A stretch of 64,000 nucleotides of DNA from Spirochaetota bacterium (GTDB taxonomy: Bacteria; Spirochaetota; UBA4802; UBA5550), in contig JAJRXZ010000032.1 of assembly GCA_024276015.1 (NCBI GenBank), positions 1-64,000 on the forward strand, read 5' to 3'. Positions 44,501-51,438 of the stretch are shown here, piece after piece (the first letter of the stretch is position 1; every line of letters starts with the position of its first letter). The translations under genes were made by a program, and so were the position numbers. A model generated the notes under the pieces. It searched no databases, was not told the origin of the DNA, and saw only the letters and a program-made list of their open reading frames with translations.

Positions 44501-45032
44501 TTCTGAAACCGTCAAAAAAATGAAGCACCGGAACTCTGCTCTTTATAGCTGCGAGATGAGCGATCCCTCCCAGATCCATAACCTCCTGCACGCTGCCCGA
44601 TGCAAGCATGGCAAAACCGGTCTGCCTCGTAGCATAAACGTCGGAATGGTCTCCGAATATTGAGAGCGCATGAGCCGACACGGATCTGGCGCTTACATGA
44701 AATACACCGGGAAGCAGTTCGCCCGATATTTTATACATGTTGGGTATCATCAAAAGCAGCCCCTGAGAAGCGGTAAATGTTGTTGTTAAAGCTCCGGCCT
44801 GCAATGAACCATGAACAGCGCCTGCTGCGCCGGCTTCGGACTGCATTTCAATGACTTTTACAATGTTTCCAAATATATTTCTCTTCCCATACGCAGCCCA
44901 TTCGTCAGCATGTTCTGCCATTGGCGATGAAGGAGTAATAGGGTATATTGCAGCCACTTCCGTAAAAGCGTATGCGACATGCGCGGCAGCCATATTACCA
45001 TCCATTGATTTCATTTTCTTTTTCAGGGACAT
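41511..45032 (-). CDS. nifJ: Pyruvate:ferredoxin (flavodoxin) oxidoreductase
   Basis: Oxidises pyruvate to acetyl-CoA and CO2 with reduction of ferredoxin; TPP and three 4Fe-4S clusters. Single-chain form of 1173 residues with domain I ([17 protein letters not shown]), domain II, the ferredoxin-type insert ([18 protein letters not shown] and [18 protein letters not shown]), and the TPP domain ([55 protein letters not shown]). Start is ATG 45032 with AAGGAG seven bases upstream; two upstream codons (TTG at 45038) are too close to that site. Its presence argues for anaerobic pyruvate metabolism, fitting the nearby PPDK-like gene. Confidence 0.97.
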   Translation of the reverse strand: [1173 protein letters not shown]

Positions 45033-45112
45033 TACCAATCTCCTTATATTAATATATTTTTATTGTGCTAAGTATCTTAATTTATACATTCATTTCAAAT
45101 AAGTTTGCACAT

Positions 45113-45138
45113 ATTTAATTATAAAAGAGATATGTCAA
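45113..45138 (-). promoter_or_regulatory. Candidate nifJ promoter
   Basis: On the minus strand TTGACA (45133-45138) is followed 16 bases later by AAATAT, about 80 bases before the start codon. Confidence 0.35.
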
Positions 45139-45286
45139 GTTTATCTTAAATTAAAATAATGTAATTTTATGTAAAGGATAGACACCTTAAAATTTATCTT
45201 ATGCTCCTTCCTTAATTGTAAAATTGTTTTTTTATACAGAATACCATACCGTTATTTTTTTATCAAGTTTTATTAAGTAAATTTCT

Positions 45287-46291
45287 CTACTTTTCATTTA
45301 TGGTTTCTTCAACAGACATGCCGAAATGCCTGCCGCCCCTTTCAACAAAACCGAGCACCTTATCTCCGCCTTTAAGGGACGCAACGCTTAATGCTTCGCC
45401 TGATATGCCTGTGAGCCGAATTGTTTCGGCATTCTGCAGAATAATTGAATGCCTTCCGCCCTCTTCATCTTCGGCAAATATAACCACCATGGGACGTTTT
45501 TCAATTTTTGACCTGCCTACATAAGACATATAAGAGTTGCCTTCTTTGTTTACTATAAGTACGGGATCACCTGTGCCGAGTTCGCCAAGATATCCGGTTT
45601 TGTCTCCTGGAACCCTGATATAGGAATGGACCGCTCCTGCATTAACACGAAAGGGCCTTGGCGAAACATAGGGGTTGTCCAGATTCTCCGCGTGAACAAG
45701 AAACATACCCCTGCTTGAATTGCCGATGAGCATACCTTCACCCTGACCAATATTACTTACAGTGTCAAGACAGACCCTGTCTCCTGTTCCGATATTCCGT
45801 ATCTCGGTAATTTGAAGAGTTATGAGGTTAAATGTTTCAGAATTTATTGATTTTATATATTTTATAACAGAAGTTATCTCACCGGGGTTGTCGGTCTCAA
45901 GGACTATTCCTGCAACCCCTTTCTCCATTATTTCAAGAGCAAGTTTAGCTTCGTTTATATCCCTGACAAAGGTGAAGAGATTCTCACCGCCGCGGGGGAT
46001 CAGATTTTCAATGGGAATTATATTCCAGTCGGTTGTTCTTACGGCAACAATTTTAGACCTCAAGGCATCAGCAGCACGATCTTCGTCATCTTTATTGTTA
46101 ATTATTATCACTTCAACATCTTCGGGGATCTTCATATCTCCCTTCTCAGGAGCAACAACAGTGATACGTCCCAGTTCTTTGATCCTGTGAACAAACGCAG
46201 CAGGCGCCACTATTGCATCAATACCCGATTCCAGCGCTTCGGTTACAAGTTTTTTATCCCAGTCTTTTAAGTTTAGCCAGCATTTTTTCAT
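45287..46291 (-). CDS. aroB': 3-dehydroquinate synthase II (archaeal type)
   Basis: Converts 2-amino-3,7-dideoxy-D-threo-hept-6-ulosonate (ADH) to 3-dehydroquinate in the archaeal route to the shikimate pathway, which bypasses DAHP. The 334-residue protein matches the MJ1249 family in full: [20 protein letters not shown] at the start, TDNPGEI near the middle, [39 protein letters not shown], and [20 protein letters not shown]. No similarity to bacterial AroB. Its start overlaps the ADH synthase stop (ATGA), a two-gene operon. Confidence 0.93.
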   Translation of the reverse strand: MKKCWLNLKDWDKKLVTEALESGIDAIVAPAAFVHRIKELGRITVVAPEKGDMKIPEDVEVIIINNKDDEDRAADALRSKIVAVRTTDWNIIPIENLIPRGGENLFTFVRDINEAKLALEIMEKGVAGIVLETDNPGEITSVIKYIKSINSETFNLITLQITEIRNIGTGDRVCLDTVSNIGQGEGMLIGNSSRGMFLVHAENLDNPYVSPRPFRVNAGAVHSYIRVPGDKTGYLGELGTGDPVLIVNKEGNSYMSYVGRSKIEKRPMVVIFAEDEEGGRHSIILQNAETIRLTGISGEALSVASLKGGDKVLGFVERGGRHFGMSVEETINEK

Positions 46292-47052
46292 CGGACTTTA
46301 CCATGGACAATTTCAGATATTTTTCTTACCATCTTTTCAGGATCCTCATGCTGAAATATATTCCTGCCTATTGAAACGCCGGCTCCGCCTACACTTATTG
46401 CTCCCTTTACCATTTCCAGTACTTCCTCGTCGGTTTCCATTTTTTCACCGCCTGCAATAACAACAGGGACAGGACATCCTTCAATCACCTCCCTGAATGT
46501 TTCCGGCGAACCGGTATAATTCACTTTTACAATATCTGCGCCAAGCTCCGCTCCCACTCTCGCTGCATGTTTAACCACATTAACGTCGTACTCATCCTCA
46601 ATCTTTTCGCCTCTGGTATACATCATTGCAAGGAGCGGCATCTGCCATTCCAGACAGGCTTTGGAAACAATGCCGAAATTTTGCAGCATCTCCGATTCTG
46701 TTTTTGCTCCTATGTTTACGTGTATGGACACAGCGTCGGCTCCCAGTTTTAATGCTTCTTCAATCGAACAGACAAGTGTCTTTGCATTTGAATCGGGCGC
46801 AAGAACCGTGCTTGCAGAAAGATGTATGATCAGTCCGATATCTATTCCCGAACCTCTGAAGCCTGTTGAAACAAGCCCCTTGTGCTGAAGGATCGCATTG
46901 GCTCCCCCTCTGGCAATCTTATCAATTGTTCCCGCAAGGTTAATAAGCCCGTGAATCGGGCCTATTGTTACTCCATGGTCAATTGGAACCACAATAATTT
47001 TTTCCGTATTTCTGTTAATAATTCTCTGTAAACGAATCTTTTTCCCAATCAT
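46288..47052 (-). CDS. 2-amino-3,7-dideoxy-D-threo-hept-6-ulosonate (ADH) synthase
   Basis: Class I aldolase of the FbaB/LacD family that condenses 6-deoxy-5-ketofructose phosphate with aspartate semialdehyde (MJ0400 type). 254 residues with [16 protein letters not shown] near residue 21, [59 protein letters not shown] containing the Schiff-base Lys, [18 protein letters not shown] and [13 protein letters not shown]. Pairing with dehydroquinate synthase II identifies the pathway. First gene of the operon. Confidence 0.93.
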   Translation of the reverse strand: MIGKKIRLQRIINRNTEKIIVVPIDHGVTIGPIHGLINLAGTIDKIARGGANAILQHKGLVSTGFRGSGIDIGLIIHLSASTVLAPDSNAKTLVCSIEEALKLGADAVSIHVNIGAKTESEMLQNFGIVSKACLEWQMPLLAMMYTRGEKIEDEYDVNVVKHAARVGAELGADIVKVNYTGSPETFREVIEGCPVPVVIAGGEKMETDEEVLEMVKGAISVGGAGVSIGRNIFQHEDPEKMVRKISEIVHGKVR

Positions 47053-47190
47053 GATAAAACCCTCAAAAATAAATTACAGCGATCAGCTCTCATACCGGCT
47101 GTTGATATAATCTCAACCAATATTTAACAAATATTTTAAGTCAAGCAAATAATAACCGGGTCAAACTTTCCCATTGATTAACTTCCCATG

Positions 47191-47281
47191 AGGCCGGATC
47201 CGGAGTCGAACCAGACAGGCACCTTATAGACGCCTCAACGGGTTTGCAGCCCGCGGGGAGCACCGGCCCCCTAAACCGGCC
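47191..47281 (-). tRNA. Selenocysteine-tRNA-like tRNA with Cys anticodon (GCA)
   Basis: A 91-base cloverleaf. Acceptor GGCCGGT/TCCGGCC (position 7 is T opposite T); D stem of six pairs (GGGGGC/GCTCCC) with a four-base loop CGGT; anticodon arm GCGGG-CTGCAAA-CCCGT, anticodon GCA (Cys); long variable arm AGGCGTC-TATAA-GGTGCCT of seven pairs; T arm TCTGG-TTCGACT-CCGGA. The long variable arm, six-pair D stem with tiny loop and CTNCAAA loop are hallmarks of tRNA-Sec, but the anticodon and discriminator T73 are the CysRS identity elements. An 8/4 branch is an alternative pairing. CCA is not encoded. Probably charged with cysteine; ordinary tRNA-Cys is type I, so this is a minor, specialised form. 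Confidence 0.82.
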
Positions 47282-47705
47282 AAAAATAAATTTTTTATAA
47301 TTTGTCATTCCAATAATATACCAAAAATATATCTACAAATGAGACTGTCAATTATTAATTATATCAATATACTATATCTATAATATAGATCAATATTAAC
47401 TGCAATATATACAACAGTTATCCCAGCAGAATAATTAACTGTATTTCACCAGCCTGCGCCGTACTTGGCTTAGGCTGGTGAAACCAGGACATAGGTAACA
47501 CTTTTAGACAAAATTGAATTCGGGAGTAAACTTTCAGTTCACCTGTATTTTCTACTTGAAATTTTAATGACCGATTTATTACTTTATATCCTGACAAATA
47601 TAATGAAGTTAAAAATATTTACATAGAAAATGATAATACTCTATTAGTCGATCACAGGCTCAAAAAAGTGTTGTAATTTACAAAGATACATATAGTATTT
47701 TTACT
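47282..47705. other. Scarred intergenic region with an inverted repeat
   Basis: AT-rich and without a gene. tttcaccagcct (47444-47455) and aggctggtgaaa (47472-47483) are exact complements 16 bases apart, followed by ccaggacataggtaacac (47484 on), a sequence I associate with IS21/IS481-type element ends. TTGACA on the minus strand at 47346-47351 may be part of the tRNA promoter. Confidence 0.4.
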
Positions 47706-47879
47706 ATGATAGATTGGCACAAAGGCTCAAATTGGACAGTTTTACATTTTGTTCCCCATGATGCAGCAGGAAAAGAGTCTCGTGCGGAAGAGCTTTATTC
47801 ATTGATAGATCTAAAAAACCGTAAGATAGTCGATAATGAATTTAAAAGATATATAAGGCATTGGGCCAATGGCAGTTAA
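47706..47879 (+). pseudogene. Possible C-terminal remnant of a lost gene
   Basis: A 57-codon frame from ATG 47706 (begins MIDWHKGSNWTVLHFVPHDA) to TAA 47879. It extends upstream without a start codon as far as a TAA near 47640, and reads like the end of a real protein rather than random translation. It overlaps the start of the next gene by 11 bases. The missing 5' part may have been lost with the mobile-element-like scar just upstream. No family recognised. Confidence 0.35.
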
Positions 47880-48744
47880 GATGAAAATAATAAATACAAA
47901 CCAGACAGTTATGAGACCTTTAAAAGAAGAAAATTTTAAATACATTGATTACAGCGAATTCTGGCAGAACAGCCTCCAGAAGATTGAGGAGATCGAACAG
48001 AAACTGAACAGAACCATATATGAACTTGAAAAAAAATATTTCGGTTTTGACGATATCTATGAAAAAGCAGAAGAAGAGATCAACACGCTCCTTTCAATAT
48101 ACTCAAGCTTCAACTGTTTTGAGGGAATTGAATATATTTTCAGACTTAGTTCACTAATTAAAAACTATAAGAACAGATACACGCACAACGGGATCGATTT
48201 TAAACTCATACATTTCCTTCTTTCCAAAATTTCAGATTTGCGGGACAGAAGCTTAGAAAATTTTCCCCATATAGTTCATACAGAGAAGAATGGACCCATA
48301 GCCCAAGTAATTGCAGGAAATAACGCTGATCCCGAAGATCCCCAATACCATAAACGCCCATACAAATGGTTAACATTTATGCGGAACGGGTCATGGTTCA
48401 TTGTCCCTTTCCAGAATATTAAGATATTAAATGACAGTGATGTTGAATTTATATCCTTCGAAAAACCGGATACTGTTATAATCCGGTATAACGATAAACT
48501 GTTCACCGCAAAGGATTTCTTTGCAGATATAAATCGGGGATATAAAAATCCCACGCGTTATCTCTTGATCGATAGCGGGAAAAAAGTTTTTGCCGCCGAT
48601 AAAACCGGTAAAAAAATATTTGCCAGGAATGATTTTCTCAAAGAAAAAATAATCCCCTTTAAAGAACTTAAGAACAATTTAATATCGCCGGGACATATTA
48701 AGATATTCGGGAAAAATCATATCCTCGTCAAAAATCCCGCATAA
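47869..48744 (+). CDS. Hypothetical protein
   Basis: A 291-residue soluble protein I do not recognise. The first 130 residues are helical (coiled-coil near 30-65, NSLQKIEEIEQKLNRTIYEL) and the last 140 beta-rich and basic, with WLTFMRNGSWFIVPFQNIKI and ILNDSDVEFISFEKP. A second possible start is Met at 47881. Its end overlaps the end of the converging gene at 48728 by 17 bases. Confidence 0.65.
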   Translation: MAVKMKIINTNQTVMRPLKEENFKYIDYSEFWQNSLQKIEEIEQKLNRTIYELEKKYFGFDDIYEKAEEEINTLLSIYSSFNCFEGIEYIFRLSSLIKNYKNRYTHNGIDFKLIHFLLSKISDLRDRSLENFPHIVHTEKNGPIAQVIAGNNADPEDPQYHKRPYKWLTFMRNGSWFIVPFQNIKILNDSDVEFISFEKPDTVIIRYNDKLFTAKDFFADINRGYKNPTRYLLIDSGKKVFAADKTGKKIFARNDFLKEKIIPFKELKNNLISPGHIKIFGKNHILVKNPA

Positions 48745-49405
48745 AACAGGAGACTGCAATGAGAAACTGCGCAGGCCCGTAAGATGCCCATGTAAAAACA
48801 GAACTGTGCTTGATCTCTGCGGCAAAAGCATTATATGCCAGCGTTAAATCCGATATCAAAAAGAGCGCCGCTCCGGCAGTTACTGTTAAATTTCCGAGAT
48901 TTACTCCTCTGTTCAACCCTGTTATTGCAAAAAATGCCATGGTCAGGATTACTGTCATATAGACCAGTATGGGTACACGTAAATTTCCTGCCTTTTCCTT
49001 AAATAAAGCATCAAGCTTTACAATCATAAAAATGAACATCAGGGGCAAAGACAAATTCCAGACTCTGAAGAGATATCCCTCTGCAAATGCTGCTGTATAT
49101 GCAATATGCGCCATCAGAAAAAATACAATTCCGTATTTCATCAGATCAACTTCTTCTATCATAAGGATCACATCTGCAATCAGTGAAAATGTAAGAGCTG
49201 CAAAAATTAACAGGCTGTACGAAGAGGGGCCATCCTGACCGATAGAGAGAATAACAAACCCCATAATTGAAGCTGTAACCAGAGGAGTGAGGACATATTT
49301 CAGCGGTTTTACTTTCCTGAATGTAAAGTATTGCCTCAAAACAAAAAGCATAATAAAAGTAAAAAATATTAAGGCGAAATAATCTCTTGAATAAATATGA
49401 GACAT
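48728..49405 (-). CDS. YhhN/TMEM86 family membrane protein, lysoplasmalogenase-like
   Basis: A 225-residue protein with about eight membrane helices. Family features include KYVLTPLVTASIMG, FAALTFSLIADVILMIEE, VFFLMAHIAYTAAFAEGY and GAALFLISDLTLAYNAF, the two Asp-containing helices being the most conserved. Animal TMEM86 members hydrolyse lysoplasmalogens; bacterial members are mostly untested. It begins six bases after csrA and is in the same transcript as the flagellar filament-junction genes, so its expression follows them. Lysoplasmalogenase activity would suit an anaerobe containing plasmalogens, which is inference. Confidence 0.78.
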   Translation of the reverse strand: MSHIYSRDYFALIFFTFIMLFVLRQYFTFRKVKPLKYVLTPLVTASIMGFVILSIGQDGPSSYSLLIFAALTFSLIADVILMIEEVDLMKYGIVFFLMAHIAYTAAFAEGYLFRVWNLSLPLMFIFMIVKLDALFKEKAGNLRVPILVYMTVILTMAFFAITGLNRGVNLGNLTVTAGAALFLISDLTLAYNAFAAEIKHSSVFTWASYGPAQFLIAVSCFMRDF

Positions 49406-49410
49406 CTTTA

Positions 49411-49671
49411 TTACTTATCTTTTTCTTTTTTCTTCTTACCTCTGTTGAAAAAATCGGACAGCTCTTTAAGATCATCCGGTTTAAAATCGGATTTAATTGC
49501 CGCAATATTTTCCTGTTTAATATCCTGATATATCTCTTTCCTGTGAACCGCTACATTCCTGGGTGCTCTGATCCCAAGCTTAACCTGATCGCCTTTAATA
49601 TCAATTATAACTATTTCAACATCGTCGCCTATCATAATGCTTTCATTTAATCTTCTTGCAAGTACCAGCAT
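49411..49671 (-). CDS. csrA: Carbon storage regulator CsrA
   Basis: RNA-binding homodimer that represses translation of flagellin and other mRNAs by covering GGA motifs. 86 residues: [40 protein letters not shown] and EIYQDI are standard (about 61 residues), followed by an extra 25-residue lysine-rich tail ending GKKKKEKDK. It is adjacent to fliW, whose product sequesters CsrA until flagellin is exported, so both halves of the FliW-CsrA switch are here. Confidence 0.95.
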   Translation of the reverse strand: MLVLARRLNESIMIGDDVEIVIIDIKGDQVKLGIRAPRNVAVHRKEIYQDIKQENIAAIKSDFKPDDLKELSDFFNRGKKKKEKDK

Positions 49672-49674
49672 CTT

Positions 49675-50136
49675 CTATCCCCCTCCCTCAGCCGATTTTT
49701 TTATTTCAGCCAGTATTCCGTGTTTGACCCCATATCTGTCTGTAAGAGAGATAGCCTGCTTGCCCAATTTTTCATGAGGATTTATTATTATAGGCCCCTG
49801 AAGATTTGCCGTCATTTCCGAAGGATTTGACGGTATTGTTACAATGGCAAAAACAAGCACATCCTGAGGACCTTGGGCTTTAACGTCTTTATAATCATTT
49901 TTTGAGATATCGGGTTCATAAGATCTCATAAAATCATGGGGCTGAATAATAACAAAGGCAAGTTCGGGTTCCTCCAAGGCCTGAAGCCATTTGAATGGAG
50001 ACTTTTCATCTTCATTATCAATTACTGCAAATTTTTTAACAAAATCGAATCCCGGTATCCCTTCCGGAAAATCTATTACCTGCCTTTCGTCAATTTCAAC
50101 CTCGCCAAAGGGTCTTGTTTTAATCTTCAGTTTCAA
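49675..50136 (-). CDS. fliW: Flagellar assembly factor FliW
   Basis: Binds both flagellin and CsrA, coupling flagellin synthesis to export. 153 residues: FGEVEIDERQVIDFPEGIPG, KSPFKWLQALEEPELAFVII, then VLVFAIVTIPSNPSEMTANL and GPIIINPHEKLGKQAI, all typical. The gene ends 3 bases before csrA. Co-transcribed with flgL and flgK upstream. Confidence 0.95.
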   Translation of the reverse strand: MKLKIKTRPFGEVEIDERQVIDFPEGIPGFDFVKKFAVIDNEDEKSPFKWLQALEEPELAFVIIQPHDFMRSYEPDISKNDYKDVKAQGPQDVLVFAIVTIPSNPSEMTANLQGPIIINPHEKLGKQAISLTDRYGVKHGILAEIKKSAEGGG

Positions 50137-50171
50137 CTATAGCTCCTTAGATAATATTGATTTATTGCGCT

Positions 50172-51434
50172 CTATCTTAGAAAATCCATCAGAGTAGGCT
50201 TGATCGTTTTAGCGCCCACGGCCAGAGCATATTGATGAACGCTTTCAAGCCACTTGAAATTCATAATTGTTTCAGCCACATCAATCCCTTCCGATTTGGA
50301 AAGCATCTCCAGAACATTAACCTTATCATATTCGGTCCTTTTGATAAGCTCGTCCACCCTGTTCTGCTTTGCTCCTACAGACGCAATATGCCTTAAAAGA
50401 TTGTCCAGCGCTATATCTATCAAACCCAGGTCTCTGCCTCCCACAAGCTCCTGATCTCCTCTGACCAGATCGTCTCTCAACTGAATTACCATTTCAAAGA
50501 GCGACATCCCGCCCACAGTTACCGTCGGATCTATATTATTGGGAGGTTCCGGGAAATTGCTGTTTATCAATCCCAGATCCTGAAGGATTGTACCGCTCCC
50601 CACATCCTCAAGCCATATCTGATGAGGGGTCGTGGTTTCCAGAATAATATTATTTCTGCCCCCCTTGGATGCGCGCACACTTAATCCGGCATTATTGATC
50701 TTATCTATAATAATATCCATTGTGTCACCGGCTGAAATATTTATTTCTTTGCCGTCAATGCTGATCTTCTGATTTGTTACAGCCGAATATCCGGAAGAAT
50801 CGCGATTTGACGTGAGGATCTGATTTGACGCCCAAAAAAGTTTATTGCCTGGAATATTGACCTCCATATATTCGCCCTTTGCCACTTCCCTTTTAATTGC
50901 GCCCACATTGCCTCTGTACTCAACTCCGATCATAGCATCGCCCTGATTCCCTGCAGTAAGCGTCTGATAGATCTTTACAAAGGGATTGGGCTGTTCTTCA
51001 GTGCCGGTATGGTGGCCTCCGAAAATGGGTCTTCCGGTTGAACTCTTTGTATTTGCTATATTTACGAGCTCCTCAAGGAGCTGATTGATCTCTGTTGCAG
51101 CAGCCTCTTTCCTTTCAAAGGATGAATATATTCCATGGGCTCCCTGAACCGTAAGCACTCTGATCCTCTGAAAAATTCTCAATACCGACTGGATTGCCGT
51201 ATCCGCCTCATTCAGCTTTATTGTACTTTCATTGAGATTACTGATATACTGGTCAAGTTCTGTGAGCCTTGACCTGTAAAGCATCTGATTTGAAGCGGCT
51301 ATAGGATTGTCCCTGGGCATATTGACATTTTTTCCGCTAGCAAGCCGGTTCTGAATTTTGTCCATCTCGGTCTGGTGGCGCTGGAGATTATATGTCATTG
51401 TGTTATTGATCATCTGATTTGTTATTCTCTGCAT
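50172..51434 (-). CDS. flgL: Hook-filament junction protein FlgL (HAP3)
   Basis: Joins the hook to the flagellar filament. 420 residues with the flagellin-like N-terminal helix (RITNQMINNTMTYNLQRHQT, then RLASGKNVNMPRDNPIAA) and C-terminal helix region (HIASVGAKQNRVDELI, then MNFKWLESVHQYALAVGAKT). The middle contains extra domains (about 150-330), longer than enteric FlgL (317). Starts 4 bases after flgK. Confidence 0.93.
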   Translation of the reverse strand: MQRITNQMINNTMTYNLQRHQTEMDKIQNRLASGKNVNMPRDNPIAASNQMLYRSRLTELDQYISNLNESTIKLNEADTAIQSVLRIFQRIRVLTVQGAHGIYSSFERKEAAATEINQLLEELVNIANTKSSTGRPIFGGHHTGTEEQPNPFVKIYQTLTAGNQGDAMIGVEYRGNVGAIKREVAKGEYMEVNIPGNKLFWASNQILTSNRDSSGYSAVTNQKISIDGKEINISAGDTMDIIIDKINNAGLSVRASKGGRNNIILETTTPHQIWLEDVGSGTILQDLGLINSNFPEPPNNIDPTVTVGGMSLFEMVIQLRDDLVRGDQELVGGRDLGLIDIALDNLLRHIASVGAKQNRVDELIKRTEYDKVNVLEMLSKSEGIDVAETIMNFKWLESVHQYALAVGAKTIKPTLMDFLR

Positions 51435-51438
51435 CTAT

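Noticed and set aside
47191-47281. True selenocysteine tRNA (selC)
   Set aside because: The anticodon is clearly GCA within CTGCAAA, not TCA, and the discriminator is T; recorded instead as a Sec-like Cys tRNA.
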